64,000 nt of DNA from Rhodobacteraceae bacterium S2214 (GTDB lineage Bacteria > Pseudomonadota > Alphaproteobacteria > Rhodobacterales > Rhodobacteraceae), in assembly GCA_025141675.1 (NCBI GenBank), contig CP081161.1, positions 1,524,001 through 1,588,000 of the forward strand, in the 5' to 3' direction. Below the pieces are notes generated by a model, which searched no databases, was not told the origin of the DNA, and saw nothing but the letters and a program-made list of their open reading frames with translations. Position 1 is the stretch's first letter, and each line of letters begins with the position of its first letter. Below are positions 1 through 9,285 of this stretch, one piece after another. Position numbers and translations under genes: made by a program.

Positions 1-1
1 A

Positions 2-232
2 ATTGAAGGGTTTCGAGGGCAGATGTTGGAAACCTATCCTAATGGGTTTGAGTTTTGCGAAACCGTTATTTCGAGGAGCCTTTCTTCGAAGTTTCGTGAG
101 GAAGTGATCGTTCTGGGAGAACCGGGTAAAGAGGTTGTGTACTTGCATTGGCAAGCCGCAAATTTCCATGATGAGTGGATTGTCCTGAGCTTCGTAGTGA
201 CCACGAATTTTCTTGATATTGAAGGGTTTTAG
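2..232 (+). CDS. Hypothetical protein, C-terminal part (may run off the window start)
   Basis: The reading frame is open from the left edge of the window to a TAG stop, so the gene may begin before the window; the first in-frame ATG is at 23 and would give 69 residues. No family is recognised. The visible part is a mixed, slightly acidic sequence with a hydrophobic C-terminal strand (WIVLSFVVTTNF) and no signal peptide or membrane segment that can be defended. It is more AT-rich than its neighbours, which may indicate a lineage-specific gene. The next 175 bases hold no recognisable gene. Confidence 0.4.
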   Translation: MEGFRGQMLETYPNGFEFCETVISRSLSSKFREEVIVLGEPGKEVVYLHWQAANFHDEWIVLSFVVTTNFLDIEGF

Positions 233-408
233 ACAGCGGCTTTTAAGCTATTTTTACAATGGGCCGTAGCATATCTAAGGGCCCACTGTGAAAAGCCAAG
301 TTAGGAGCGTTGGAAGGTACGCATGGAAAGCAGACTTTGGCGCGGGGACATCGTAGCTAATCTAAATCCCGCTCACCGGTCATTCAGCGCGAAGCCAGAT
401 GATCCCAC

Positions 409-804
409 TTATCCATCCACATCGTCCACGTCCGCTTGCCCTGACAACTTGCGCCGCACAATCGACCATGACAGGCCGATCGCCAGCACCAGCGATAGCA
501 CAACTAGACCCAGCCATGTGTTGAAGGTCGGATCGGCCAGACTGATCCACCCGAAATCAAACAACACCCAGATCAAGGTGCCCGCCACTGCCAGAATCAG
601 CAGCATCCCGAACAGGCCAATCGACCGCAATGTTGCCCGCAAATAGATAATGTAGCCGACCAACAAGATCAGACAGGCGAGGATCGTCAGCGGGATCTGT
701 GTGGCGTAATTGGCCATGCCCCAGCGCACGACGTTCCATTCTGTCGGGTTATATGTCGCGGCCAATAGCAAAAAGGCAAAGGCCCAGCGTAAAAGAAATC
801 CCAT
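409..804 (-). CDS. Small inner-membrane protein, DUF6524 family
   Basis: A 131-residue protein with four hydrophobic segments (about residues 3-18, 34-54, 62-82 and 94-114) and a charged, Asp-rich cytoplasmic tail. The WNVVRWGMANY stretch and the four-helix layout match my memory of the DUF6524 family, small proteins found in Rhodobacteraceae; its function is unknown. It is divergent from purA, with 129 bases between the two starts that must hold both promoters. The family assignment is from recall, the membrane topology is seen directly. Confidence 0.75.
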   Translation of the reverse strand: MGFLLRWAFAFLLLAATYNPTEWNVVRWGMANYATQIPLTILACLILLVGYIIYLRATLRSIGLFGMLLILAVAGTLIWVLFDFGWISLADPTFNTWLGLVVLSLVLAIGLSWSIVRRKLSGQADVDDVDG

Positions 805-933
805 GAAACTCGCCTCTTAACTTGGTGTTGGGGGACTTTGACCAGACCCATCCGCGCCTGTCTAGAACTTTGGTGTTTCACAGGGCGGTTCGCATGGCTA
901 TAGGGGGCACGGGATTCCAAAAGGACAGATATC

Positions 934-2226
934 ATGGCAAACGTAGTCGTCGTGGGCGCTCAGTGGGGCGATGAAGGCAAAGGCAAGATCGTAGACTGGT
1001 TGTCCGAGCGGGCCGATGTGGTTGCGCGCTTTCAGGGTGGTCATAACGCAGGCCACACATTGGTCGTCGGTGAAGAGGTCTACAAACTGCATGCGCTGCC
1101 GTCTGGTGTGGTGCGGGGCGGTAAGCTGTCGGTGATCGGCAACGGCGTTGTTCTTGATCCATGGCATCTGGTCAAAGAAATCGAAACGATCCGCGCACAG
1201 GGCGTTGATATCACGCCTGAAAACCTGATGGTTGCTGAGAATACACCGCTGATCCTGCCGTTCCACGGTGAACTTGACCGGGCGCGCGAAGGCCAGAATT
1301 CGGTCGCGAAAATCGGCACTACTGGTCGCGGTATCGGTCCTTGCTACGAAGATAAAGTTGGCCGTCGCGTCATCCGCGTCGCTGATCTGGCCGACGATGC
1401 GACGCTGGAACTGCGTGTTGATCGGGCTTTGGTGCACCATAATGCGCTGCGCAATGGACTTGGTCTTGAGCCAATCGACCGTGACGCGTTGCTGGCTGAT
1501 TTGCGTGAAATCGCGCCAGCCGTGTTGGCCTATGCTGCTCCCGTTTGGAAAGTGCTGAACGAAAAGCGCAAAGCCGGTAAACGGATTTTGTTTGAAGGGG
1601 CGCAAGGCGCGTTGCTCGACATCGACTTCGGGACATACCCGTTTGTGACGTCTTCCAACGTGATCGCGGGTCAAGCGGCAGCGGGCACAGGCATGGGTCC
1701 AGACGCGATCGATTTCGTTCTGGGCATCGTGAAAGCCTACACAACACGCGTCGGCGAAGGCCCGTTCCCGACTGAACTTGATGATGCCGACGGTCAAATG
1801 CTGGGCGAACGCGGCCACGAATTTGGCACTACAACTGGGCGTAAACGCCGCTGTGGTTGGTTCGATGCGACACTGGTGCGCCAGACATGTATCACATCAG
1901 GCGTGACCGGTATCGCATTGACAAAACTTGATGTTTTGGACGGTTTTGAGACGCTGAAAATTTGCACCGGCTACGAATTGGACGGCGAACGTTTGGACTA
2001 TTTGCCAACAGCCGCCGATCAACAAGCGCGTTGTGTACCAATCTACGAAGAGATGCCGGGTTGGTCCGAAACCACTGAAGGCGCGCGCAGCTGGGCAGAT
2101 CTGCCAGCCGCTGCCATCAAATACGTGCGCCGCGTGGAAGAGTTGATCGACTGTCCGGTCGCACTACTTTCCACATCACCAGAACGCGACGATACTATCT
2201 TGGTAACCGACCCGTTCGCCGACTAA
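934..2226 (+). CDS. purA: Adenylosuccinate synthetase
   Basis: Catalyses the GTP-dependent ligation of IMP and aspartate to adenylosuccinate, the first committed step to AMP. The 430-residue length equals the usual bacterial length. The N-terminal P-loop-like motif [12 protein letters not shown] (residues 8-19) holds the catalytic Asp, and GHNAGHT (36-42) carries the catalytic His. The TGRGIGP and [12 protein letters not shown] stretches are also typical. The start is preceded by AAAGGACAG, a good ribosome binding site. It is followed 11 bases later by a DUF2842 gene in the same orientation, probably co-transcribed. A 306-residue open frame on the opposite strand is a codon-bias shadow. Confidence 0.98.
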   Translation: MANVVVVGAQWGDEGKGKIVDWLSERADVVARFQGGHNAGHTLVVGEEVYKLHALPSGVVRGGKLSVIGNGVVLDPWHLVKEIETIRAQGVDITPENLMVAENTPLILPFHGELDRAREGQNSVAKIGTTGRGIGPCYEDKVGRRVIRVADLADDATLELRVDRALVHHNALRNGLGLEPIDRDALLADLREIAPAVLAYAAPVWKVLNEKRKAGKRILFEGAQGALLDIDFGTYPFVTSSNVIAGQAAAGTGMGPDAIDFVLGIVKAYTTRVGEGPFPTELDDADGQMLGERGHEFGTTTGRKRRCGWFDATLVRQTCITSGVTGIALTKLDVLDGFETLKICTGYELDGERLDYLPTAADQQARCVPIYEEMPGWSETTEGARSWADLPAAAIKYVRRVEELIDCPVALLSTSPERDDTILVTDPFAD

Positions 2227-2237
2227 AGGTGTGACTG

Positions 2238-2468
2238 ATGGCGCTTAGCTATAAGGCCCGCAAACGCTGGGCATTGTTCGTGCTGATTTTTGGGATACCG
2301 CTGTACATTGTTATGGCGGTGACCATCATGAATTGGCTGTATCCTGATCCGCTCAATCGGCCTTCAGTGCTGGTTGAAGTCGGCGTCTACATCGGGCTGG
2401 GCGTGCTTTGGGCGTTTCCGTTGAAGGCAATCTTCAAAGGGATCGGGCAGGCTGATCCGGACGCATAA
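2238..2468 (+). CDS. DUF2842 small membrane protein
   Basis: A 76-residue protein with two transmembrane helices (about 11-32 and 46-65) and a short amphipathic link carrying NWLYPDP. Composition and length fit DUF2842, a small alphaproteobacterial membrane family of unknown role that is commonly seen next to purA. It lies 11 bases downstream of purA. Its last 35 bases overlap the 3' end of the convergent acetyltransferase gene. Confidence 0.85.
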   Translation: MALSYKARKRWALFVLIFGIPLYIVMAVTIMNWLYPDPLNRPSVLVEVGVYIGLGVLWAFPLKAIFKGIGQADPDA

Positions 2469-2931
2469 GCGGCGCGAGGACTTTCGACATACGGAAATTG
2501 GACAGGGTGACGCCGTTTTTGGTGACATCCTGTTTTGCGTTTATGACCCAGTCTTGGCGCATGAAGAATGGTTCGGCCTTGATGCTGGCGTCGCTGGTCA
2601 ATCGGGGGATTTGACGGGCGACGGCCCATTCTTCGACGGCTGCATATAGCTGCGATCCGACCCCTGTCCCGATGTGATCGGAATGGACAAAGGCCAGATC
2701 GATATAGCCAGCGTCATCAATGGTCATGAAGCCAAGCATCTGGTTACCATGTTCAGCGACAAATCCGCTGACGCCATCAAAACGATTCTGCCATCCATCA
2801 ATATCCGGCACAGGGCCAGCCCACGCGCGGCGTTGATCCAAGTTATAGGCGTCAGCCGCGCCGTTCATGATCGCGTCGTAGAAAATCAAAACGGCACGAC
2901 TTGCGTCGTAAGTTTGCAGCGGCCTGATCAT
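2434..2931 (-). CDS. GNAT family N-acetyltransferase
   Basis: A 165-residue single-domain GNAT protein. The acetyl-CoA pyrophosphate-binding motif A is seen at residues 82-98 (FVHSDHIGTGVGSQLY), after the beta-4 strand GYIDLAFV, and the C-terminal half carries the FFMRQDWV region typical of motif B. It transfers an acetyl group from acetyl-CoA to an unknown amine. It stands between the DUF2842 gene, which it overlaps convergently by 35 bases, and the terminator of the large repeat-protein gene, so it is probably transcribed alone. Confidence 0.88.
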   Translation of the reverse strand: MIRPLQTYDASRAVLIFYDAIMNGAADAYNLDQRRAWAGPVPDIDGWQNRFDGVSGFVAEHGNQMLGFMTIDDAGYIDLAFVHSDHIGTGVGSQLYAAVEEWAVARQIPRLTSDASIKAEPFFMRQDWVINAKQDVTKNGVTLSNFRMSKVLAPLMRPDQPARSL

Positions 2932-2988
2932 CTTTTCACTTTCTTTGCGGGCGGTTGTTAATGGCTAACTTTTGAAGGCCACAAACGC

Positions 2989-3016
2989 AAACGGGCGGGG
3001 AAATCCCCGCCCGTTT
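2989..3016 (-). terminator. Rho-independent terminator of the Ala/Glu repeat-protein gene
   Basis: A perfect 12-bp GC-rich stem (AAACGGGCGGGG pairing with CCCCGCCCGTTT, four-base loop) lies just beyond the stop codon of the minus-strand repeat protein. It is followed on that strand by a weak T-rich tract (GTTTGCGTTTG). Confidence 0.8.
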
Positions 3017-3034
3017 CGTTAGTGTAGCAATCGT

Positions 3035-5383
3035 TTATGCAGACCGCGCGTCAGGGCGGAACCGTGTCTGTTCAGACACTTGGAAACGACCGTTGCGGAC
3101 TTTGCTGATCCGGCCTTGGCGCAGCAACGTGCCGAAGGACCGCAGACCGTCTTCACGGCTGAATTCTTCGTCTGTTGTCAGCTGGACCTTTTTCATGATC
3201 TGCGGACGCGAGAAGTCTTCGACACCTTCCACGAAGGATGTGTATGCAGCCGCGGCTTCCAGAAGGTCTGGCAGGTCGGACGCACCCATTTGGGCTGCGA
3301 ATTCTGCGAAACCGCCTGTGTCTTTGGCGTCTACTGGCTGTGTCGCAACGCGGCGTGGCTGCACGTCTTCTTCCATGGCTTCGTCTTCGTCGACACGTTG
3401 GGACGCCACCAATTTCAGCGGGGCTGCACGTGGGCGTTCGGTGCGAAGCGCCTGATCTTCAGGGGACGCAGGGCGGCGCGGGCGCACGACCTGGTCCAGA
3501 TCATCGCGGAACGCTTCTTGCTTTTCAGCGTCGCCGTCTGATTGATCGCCCAATTGACGCGCAGCTTCAGTTGCTGCGACAGCCGCTTTCAGCTGCGCAA
3601 TCGCATTGCGGCGACGGCTGCCCGTTGGTTCGTTCAGCGCGACGTCGGTCTGATTCAGGATACGAGAAACCGCAGAATCAGGCTCTGGCAGCACACCGCG
3701 ACCAGCACGTGCAGGCGTTTCAACAACTTCCGGCATTTCAGGTGCTTCTGCTGCGGTGTCTTCGATGACAATTTCCGCAACTTCCGGTGCTTCGTCTTCG
3801 ATTGACACAACATCTTCAGCGACCGCGGCCAATTCGCGCTGCAGGTCATCTTCGTCGTCAGCAGAAAGGCTGCCCGACGGGATCGCTGCTGCTACCGCGG
3901 CGCGGATTTCGTCTTGCTTGGATGTTTCATCCGCAACAACGTCCTCGATTTCGGCAACGTCAGCTGTTGGTTCTGCTTCTGGTGCGTCTTCGATAACAGC
4001 TTCAGCTTCGTCAGCGACAACTTCAGGTGCATCGACCTTCAAGGCCGCCGCAACACGTTGCGCGACGTCTGCGTCGTCTTCTGCTTCCTCGGCGACTGGT
4101 TCCGCGACAACCTCTGCAGGCTTGTCCTTCCGCAGGCGGACGATCCGCGCACGTACAGGCGCTTTTTGTGTTTCAGCTTGTTCGGCATTTGGCACGTCGA
4201 TGTCATTCAGGTCAGATGACAAGTCGGACTGCGCTTCTTCCAGTGCTTTTGCTTCGGCTTCGGCGGCTTCGGCAGCAGCTTGCGCTTCTTCCCGTGCTTT
4301 CGCTTCGGCTTCGGCAGCAGCCTGTGCTTCTTCCTGAGCTTTTGCTTCAGCTTCGGCAGCCTCCGCAGCAGCTTGCGCTTCTTCCTGAGCTTTTGCTTCA
4401 GCTTCGGCAGCTTCCGCAGCAGCTTGCGCTTCTTCCTGAGCTTTTGCTTCAGCTTCAGCGGCCTCCGCAGCAGCATGTGCTTCTTCCTGTGCCTTTGCTT
4501 CAGCTTCAGCGGCCTCTGCTGCAGCTTGCGCTTCTTCCTGAGCTTTCGCTTCAGCTTCGGCGGCTTCTGCAGCAGCTTGCGCTTCTTCCTGTGCTTTGGC
4601 CTCAGCTTCAGCGGCTTCGGCAGCAGCTTGTGCCTCTTCCTGTGCTTTGGCCTCAGCTTCAGCGGCTTCAGCAGCAGCTTGTGCTTCTTCCTGTGCTTTG
4701 GCCTCAGCTTCAGCGGCTTCTGCAGCAGCTTGCGCTTCTGCCTGTGCTTTCGCCTCAGCCTCTGCGTCATGGTCATCTGCAATGATGTCTTCTGCAGTGA
4801 TTTTCACGACGTCGGCTTCCGCATCGCCAAGTAGTGGTTCCTCTGCGCCTGCACCGTCCTCATACGATTCTTCGACGGGGGCGGCTGGTTTGCCAACGAC
4901 GGCACGGATGCGCTGCAGCTTTGCCGCGACGCTTTCCGCATCTGGGTGTGCTGGCGCGTCCTGTTTGAATGTATCGTTCGCCGCTTCTGGTGCGACTTCA
5001 TCGATTTCAACGGCGGGTGCTGCAACCAAAGATGCGGCAGGCATCAATGCGGATGGTGATTCTGCGTTTAAAGGCGCTTCTGCTTTTGGCGGCATCGTGA
5101 CCGTCTCTTGCGTGGCCGTATCATCGTCGATTTCGGCGCGCAGGCGAATGCCTTTGCCGTCCATTTTTGCTTCGACGCGGCGGGAAATTTCGCGTTCGGC
5201 GATCTTCGCCAGCATTTCAGCATCCGGGGCAGGGGGTTCCGCACCGAAGTACCGATCATCCTGCGCAAGATCGCGGAAATATTCCGCAATTGCCTTCATG
5301 GAATGAAATGAATCGTCGAACCCTTCCAAGGTACACGAGAAGGTCCCATATGAGACGGTAAGAATCTTTGTTGATCCAGCCAT
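3035..5383 (-). CDS. Large acidic Ala/Glu-rich repeat protein of unknown function
   Basis: A 782-residue protein with three parts. Residues 1-85 form a conserved-looking globular N-terminus (ILTVSYGTFSCTLEGF followed by AIAEYFRDLAQDDRYFG). Residues about 86-610 are acidic and low-complexity and contain ten tandem copies of a 17-residue unit, AQAAAEAAEAEAKAQEE, at 217-383; the ninth copy lacks three residues and the sixth has a Gln-to-His change. The unit should form a long charged helix or coiled coil. The last 170 residues look folded again (MGASDLPDLLEAAAAYTSF, then EEFSREDGLRSFGTLLRQGRI). Homologues in related bacteria are often labelled as chemotaxis or lipoprotein genes without basis; there is no signal peptide. 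Function unknown. Confidence 0.8.
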   Translation of the reverse strand: MAGSTKILTVSYGTFSCTLEGFDDSFHSMKAIAEYFRDLAQDDRYFGAEPPAPDAEMLAKIAEREISRRVEAKMDGKGIRLRAEIDDDTATQETVTMPPKAEAPLNAESPSALMPAASLVAAPAVEIDEVAPEAANDTFKQDAPAHPDAESVAAKLQRIRAVVGKPAAPVEESYEDGAGAEEPLLGDAEADVVKITAEDIIADDHDAEAEAKAQAEAQAAAEAAEAEAKAQEEAQAAAEAAEAEAKAQEEAQAAAEAAEAEAKAQEEAQAAAEAAEAEAKAQEEAQAAAEAAEAEAKAQEEAHAAAEAAEAEAKAQEEAQAAAEAAEAEAKAQEEAQAAAEAAEAEAKAQEEAQAAAEAEAKAREEAQAAAEAAEAEAKALEEAQSDLSSDLNDIDVPNAEQAETQKAPVRARIVRLRKDKPAEVVAEPVAEEAEDDADVAQRVAAALKVDAPEVVADEAEAVIEDAPEAEPTADVAEIEDVVADETSKQDEIRAAVAAAIPSGSLSADDEDDLQRELAAVAEDVVSIEDEAPEVAEIVIEDTAAEAPEMPEVVETPARAGRGVLPEPDSAVSRILNQTDVALNEPTGSRRRNAIAQLKAAVAATEAARQLGDQSDGDAEKQEAFRDDLDQVVRPRRPASPEDQALRTERPRAAPLKLVASQRVDEDEAMEEDVQPRRVATQPVDAKDTGGFAEFAAQMGASDLPDLLEAAAAYTSFVEGVEDFSRPQIMKKVQLTTDEEFSREDGLRSFGTLLRQGRISKVRNGRFQVSEQTRFRPDARSA
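4235..4735. repeat. 51-bp tandem repeat (10 units) inside a coding region
   Basis: Ten head-to-tail copies of a 51-bp unit, with one copy shortened by 9 bp, encode the 17-residue Ala/Glu helix units of the minus-strand protein. Copies differ mainly at third codon positions (TTC/CTC, GCG/GCA), so the array is old enough to have diverged but is kept in frame. The unit length is a multiple of three, so gain or loss of copies preserves the reading frame. Confidence 0.95.
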
Positions 5384-5523
5384 GATTATTGCTCGCTTTC
5401 TGCCATTCGCTTTGACAGTCTGTTTACCACCAATTGGTTCCCAATCCGGAACAACACCGCGGTTATTCCAGTATTATTTCGTGTCTGAAATATGGCAAGT
5501 TTCCCAAATAAGGCAAAACCCCC

Positions 5524-6186
5524 ATGACAGAGCTGATTGTTGACGCCGCCGAACCGATTGCTTTGATCGGTGGTGCGGACCTTGGGCCAGAACATCTTAA
5601 CATACTGCAAACACTGACCCAAACCTTTGTTGCGGCCGACAGCGGCGCGGATCATTTGCGCCGCGCGGGGATCACGCCAAAGGCGGTTATCGGCGATTTC
5701 GACAGCCTTTCGGCAGCGGCGCGGACGGAATTCGCGCCACAATTACATCATCTCCCTGAGCAAGACACGACCGACCTCGAGAAGGCTTTAAGTTGTGTAT
5801 CTGCTCCCGTCCTGATCGGTGCGGGATTCTTAGGGGGGCGGTTGGATCATTCGTTTGCGTCGTTCAACGCACTTGCGCGATCATGCGGGAAGCGCTTGAT
5901 TTTGCTGTCAGACACCGAATGCTGTTTTCTGTCGCCGTCAACGCAGTGGGACATTGAATTACCCGAAGGCACACCGTTCGCGATCCTACCGATGACGGAT
6001 GTGCGCGCGACAACAAACGGACTGGTGTGGGACATGGACGACATGGCGCTTAGTCCGGTTGGCCGTGTCAGTTCGTCGAACAAGACCAAAGCGCCAATCG
6101 TAACAGTCCGTGTGACCGGCGCGGCTATTGTGACGCTTCCGATCGAGATGCTTCAAGCTGCGATAGCCGTTGTTCGCGCAGAATGA
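5524..6186 (+). CDS. thiN: Thiamine diphosphokinase
   Basis: Transfers pyrophosphate from ATP to thiamine to make thiamine diphosphate. The 220 residues fit the family. ADSGADHLRRAGI (38-50) and VIGDFDSLS (55-63) are the conserved metal/substrate motifs of the N-terminal catalytic domain, followed by QDTTDLEKAL (80-89) and GGRLDHSFASF, which binds thiamine. The C-terminal beta domain is shorter and less conserved, as usual. It stands alone, divergent from the repeat-protein gene, and its last 62 bases overlap the end of the convergent DMT transporter gene. Confidence 0.93.
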   Translation: MTELIVDAAEPIALIGGADLGPEHLNILQTLTQTFVAADSGADHLRRAGITPKAVIGDFDSLSAAARTEFAPQLHHLPEQDTTDLEKALSCVSAPVLIGAGFLGGRLDHSFASFNALARSCGKRLILLSDTECCFLSPSTQWDIELPEGTPFAILPMTDVRATTNGLVWDMDDMALSPVGRVSSSNKTKAPIVTVRVTGAAIVTLPIEMLQAAIAVVRAE

Positions 6187-7039
6187 TGTAAAGTCCGGCT
6201 GAGATCGTGATGCAGATCCCAAGTGCGGCCAAGCCGTTCGGCAGGTCTTTGAATATCAGCCATCCAATGGCGGTTCCAAAAGGAATCTCAAGATATTGCA
6301 TCGGGGCCAGCGTTGACGCGGGCGAATAGCGCAAGCTGCCTGTCATCATCAGGTGGGCGATAGTGCCAAGGACGCCGAGGATCAGAAGTAGGATCACGTC
6401 AGTTTGTGCAGGCCAGGAAAGATCAAAACCAGGCACATTCGGAAACGCGATCAGTAAGGGGATCAGGATGACCAAGGCTTGCAGCCCGCTGATCGCTTGG
6501 AGGTGAACCGCATCAATTGTTTTCGCGATTTGTCGTGTCACCAGCATGAACAAGGCAAAGACAACTGCGACACCAAGCGGCAAAAGCGCGGGCCACCCGA
6601 CGGCGGCAAAGTTGGGTTGGATCACGAGTAGCGTACCGACGAAGCCAATGGCGCAGGCCCAAATGCGATGGGGGCCGACAACTTCGTGCAGGACAAAGTG
6701 ACCCAGTATCAACATGATGAACGGCATAACAAAGGCGATCGCAAGCGCGTCTGCGAGCGGCAAGTACCGCAGGCTTGAAAACATCAGCGCGACCCCCGCG
6801 ATGTGCAAACACGTCCGCAATAGAATTTTGGGAAACGTGCCTGCAGGCGGCCGTAAAGATTGACCGCGCAATAGAACGAGCGGGGTCAACAAGATCGCCT
6901 GGACGCCGAACCGGACGCAGATCAAACCCATCAGTGCAACCGTGCCGCCCAGCACCTTTGCCATGGCGTCGCCAAGCGGTGCGAGCACGCAGAAACCGAG
7001 CATAAGAAGGATGCCGAGAAAGGGGCGGTCTTGGGACAT
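6125..7039 (-). CDS. DMT superfamily (EamA) transporter
   Basis: A 304-residue protein with ten predicted transmembrane helices arranged as two EamA repeats. The first repeat includes RYLPLADALAIAFVMPFI (about residues 90-107), the characteristic end of an EamA half, and the second has YSPASTLAPMQYLEIPFG. Transporters of this type export or exchange small metabolites; the substrate cannot be told. The 3' end overlaps thiN by 62 bases on the other strand, so the last 20 codons are constrained by two genes. Confidence 0.88.
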   Translation of the reverse strand: MSQDRPFLGILLMLGFCVLAPLGDAMAKVLGGTVALMGLICVRFGVQAILLTPLVLLRGQSLRPPAGTFPKILLRTCLHIAGVALMFSSLRYLPLADALAIAFVMPFIMLILGHFVLHEVVGPHRIWACAIGFVGTLLVIQPNFAAVGWPALLPLGVAVVFALFMLVTRQIAKTIDAVHLQAISGLQALVILIPLLIAFPNVPGFDLSWPAQTDVILLLILGVLGTIAHLMMTGSLRYSPASTLAPMQYLEIPFGTAIGWLIFKDLPNGLAALGICITISAGLYIILREQRLSQLEASRSEASQ

Positions 7040-7090
7040 AAGAGAACGCTAGTTTGAATGCGCGGTGGGTACAATGCGCGTTGCGTATGG

Positions 7091-7140
7091 TGCGGAGGCG
7101 GGAGCCTCCGGCAGGGGGGTGGAAGTCATCAAAGAAACCA
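7091..7140. repeat. REP-like intergenic element, copy A
   Basis: A short element with a hairpin (GGAGGC, loop GGGA, GCCTCC) followed by a G-rich tract and ATCAAAGAAAC. A second copy with the same order of parts (GCGGGAGCCTCCGGC, G-run, GTCAAAGAAAC) is found near 56735-56780. It lies downstream of the L-serine dehydratase gene. Sequences of this style are scattered between genes in Roseobacter-group genomes. Confidence 0.7.
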
Positions 7141-7179
7141 GCGATGCGCCGGAACCGTGATCGCGCGTTTGATGATAGG

Positions 7180-8553
7180 TCAGCAGTTAGGGACGTTTAC
7201 CGCCAGACCGCCAAGCGCGGTTTCTTTGTATTTTTCTGACATATCCACGCCCGTTTGCCGCATGGTTTCGATCGCTGCATCAAGCGGGACAAGGTGTGTG
7301 CCGTCGCCGCGCAATGCCAGCGAAGCCGCAGAGACCGCTTTGATCGCGCCTAACCCGTTGCGTTCGATGCAGGGAACTTGCACCAATCCTTTGACGGGGT
7401 CGCAGGTCATGCCAAGATGATGTTCCAGCGCGATTTCAGCTGCATTTTCGATTTGCGTGGGTGACCCACCCAGCGCTGCACAAAGACCCGCAGCTGCCAT
7501 GGCGGCGGCAGAGCCTACTTCGGCTTGGCATCCGCATTCAGCACCTGAAATCGACGCGTTGAATTTGATCAATCCGCCGATGGCCGCCGCCGTGAGCAAA
7601 AAGTCAGGGACCCGCGTGATCGTGGCACCGGGCACATGATCTAGGTAGTAGCGGATCGTCGCGGGCACCACGCCTGCGGCCCCATTGGTGGGGGCCGTGA
7701 CGACCTGCCCCCCATCCGCGTTTTCCTCATTCACCGCCATCGCGTAGGTCGACATCCAATCATTGATGGTATGCGGGGCGGATAGGTTCATGCCGCGTTC
7801 CGCTTGCAGGGCATCATGGATGCCCTTGGCGCGACGTTTGACATTCAGGCCACCGGGTAGGGTCCCGTCGGTAGCAAGCCCCCGATCTATGCAGGCTGCC
7901 ATCACGTCCCAAATGCGGGTCAATCCGCGATCTAAATCTGCATGCGCCATCCGGCTCAGTTCATTGGCACGCTTCATATCGGCGATTGATTTGCCGGACG
8001 TGTCGGCCATCGTTAGCATTTCCGCCGCCGTTTGGAATGGAAAGGGGACTGGTGCGCCGGTATCGGTGTCCTTTCCGTCCGCTAATTCCTTATCGGTCAG
8101 GACAAAACCGCCGCCGATGGAATAATAGGTCTGGCTGATGATGACGTCGCCTTGGCTGTCTGTGCCGTGCAATTTCATCCCATTGGCGTGACCGGGCAGG
8201 GGGGCACCATAATCGAACAATAGGTCTGTCGCAGGATCGAACCGCAAAGCTGGCAAGTCGTTTGGTGTTAGTTGTTTCGACGTTCGAATATCATCAAAGG
8301 CTGCGTCTGCTTTGGCCTTGTCGTAATCATCCGCCCGAAACCCCGCCAGCCCCAAGATGACGGCACGATCCGTCGCATGCCCGACGCCCGTGAACGCAAG
8401 TGAGCCGTGCAGGGATGCTTTGACGCCAGCAACAGCAAAAGGTTGGGACCGCAGATGATCCAAGAAACGGGCAGCAGCCACCATCGGGCCGATGGTGTGG
8501 GACGATGAAGGACCAAGTCCCACCTTGAACATATCGAATACGGACAGAAACAT
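7180..8553 (-). CDS. sdaA: L-serine ammonia-lyase (single-chain, iron-sulfur type)
   Basis: Deaminates L-serine to pyruvate and ammonia with a [4Fe-4S] cluster. With the start at [12 protein letters not shown] the protein has 457 residues, the usual length. [12 protein letters not shown] near the N-terminus binds substrate. The Cys residues in [11 protein letters not shown] and in [16 protein letters not shown] provide the cluster ligands. An upstream in-frame ATG would add 52 residues lying inside the neighbouring GST gene and is rejected. The chosen ATG overlaps the GST stop by one base (TAATG), so the two genes are probably translationally coupled. Confidence 0.96.
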   Translation of the reverse strand: MFLSVFDMFKVGLGPSSSHTIGPMVAAARFLDHLRSQPFAVAGVKASLHGSLAFTGVGHATDRAVILGLAGFRADDYDKAKADAAFDDIRTSKQLTPNDLPALRFDPATDLLFDYGAPLPGHANGMKLHGTDSQGDVIISQTYYSIGGGFVLTDKELADGKDTDTGAPVPFPFQTAAEMLTMADTSGKSIADMKRANELSRMAHADLDRGLTRIWDVMAACIDRGLATDGTLPGGLNVKRRAKGIHDALQAERGMNLSAPHTINDWMSTYAMAVNEENADGGQVVTAPTNGAAGVVPATIRYYLDHVPGATITRVPDFLLTAAAIGGLIKFNASISGAECGCQAEVGSAAAMAAAGLCAALGGSPTQIENAAEIALEHHLGMTCDPVKGLVQVPCIERNGLGAIKAVSAASLALRGDGTHLVPLDAAIETMRQTGVDMSEKYKETALGGLAVNVPNC

Positions 8554-9227
8554 TAGGCAGCGCTTCCTTCTAGGGGGCGGGCAGGGCTGGGTTTGGAAAA
8601 AGGCGTTTGTCCTAAACCCTCTACTTGGCAAACTTCGCTGACAAGCGGGCGGTTTTCGTAAGCAACGGCAAAGTTGTGCAAGGTCGGCCATTTTGACAGA
8701 TCGAACCAAGTCGTGTCACCGCCGTAAAGCGCGCACCACCGCAGCATAGGGGCGTGATAACAGGCCAGTGCGGGGCAGGCGACGTTGTCCCAATGGGTGT
8801 CTAGTTGCGTGAAATATGACGTCAAGCGCAGGCGGGCTTGCTGCCGCAGCCCTGCGGGATCGCTCGCCATGTAAACGTCAGGATAGAACAACATGCGCAA
8901 CGCTGGATGCACGGTATTCGACAGCCAAAACAGGCGCGTCAGGGCGATATCACGCGGGCCTGTATCCGGCGCGGGAAAGACGGTGCCGGGGCGCTGGTCA
9001 GCCAGCCACAGAAGGATTGCCGCAGTTTCAAACAGCGGACCGTCAGGCGTTTCCAGCGTGGGGATCAAACCGTTGGGGTTCATCGCAAGGTAGGCTGCAG
9101 AACGCTGTTCTTTGGTCGCGCGATCAACCAGCACAAGTCGGTGGGGCATATCCATTTCGGCAAGCAAAAGCCGCACGCTAAGCGATGCGTTGTCAGGCGC
9201 GTAATGAAGAACCAAATCGTCAGTCAT
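8553..9227 (-). CDS. Glutathione S-transferase family protein
   Basis: A 224-residue two-domain GST. The N-terminal thioredoxin-like domain (about 4-80) has the glutathione-binding cis-Pro region NPNGLIPTLETPDGPLFET, in which ET contacts the gamma-glutamyl group; the remainder is the all-helical C-terminal domain. The substrate is unknown. The gene is first in a two-gene unit with the serine dehydratase. A role in serine metabolism is not evident, and the pairing may simply be positional. Confidence 0.9.
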   Translation of the reverse strand: MTDDLVLHYAPDNASLSVRLLLAEMDMPHRLVLVDRATKEQRSAAYLAMNPNGLIPTLETPDGPLFETAAILLWLADQRPGTVFPAPDTGPRDIALTRLFWLSNTVHPALRMLFYPDVYMASDPAGLRQQARLRLTSYFTQLDTHWDNVACPALACYHAPMLRWCALYGGDTTWFDLSKWPTLHNFAVAYENRPLVSEVCQVEGLGQTPFSKPSPARPLEGSAA

Positions 9228-9285
9228 GGTGTGAACTTAGTCCCCGCATCTTTGGCCGACGCGCTGAAAACGACGCAATAGCGGC

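Noticed and set aside
898..1818. 306-residue open frame antisense to purA
   Set aside because: Composition is Arg/His/Gln-rich, it has no ribosome binding site and it lies fully inside a certain gene; typical codon-bias shadow.
4235..4735. CRISPR-like spaced repeat
   Set aside because: Units are directly tandem without unique spacers and encode protein in frame.
4027..4834. Several long open frames across the Ala/Glu repeat
   Set aside because: They arise because the 51-bp unit lacks stops in several frames; translations are Leu/Pro/Gln or Phe/Cys repeats without meaning.
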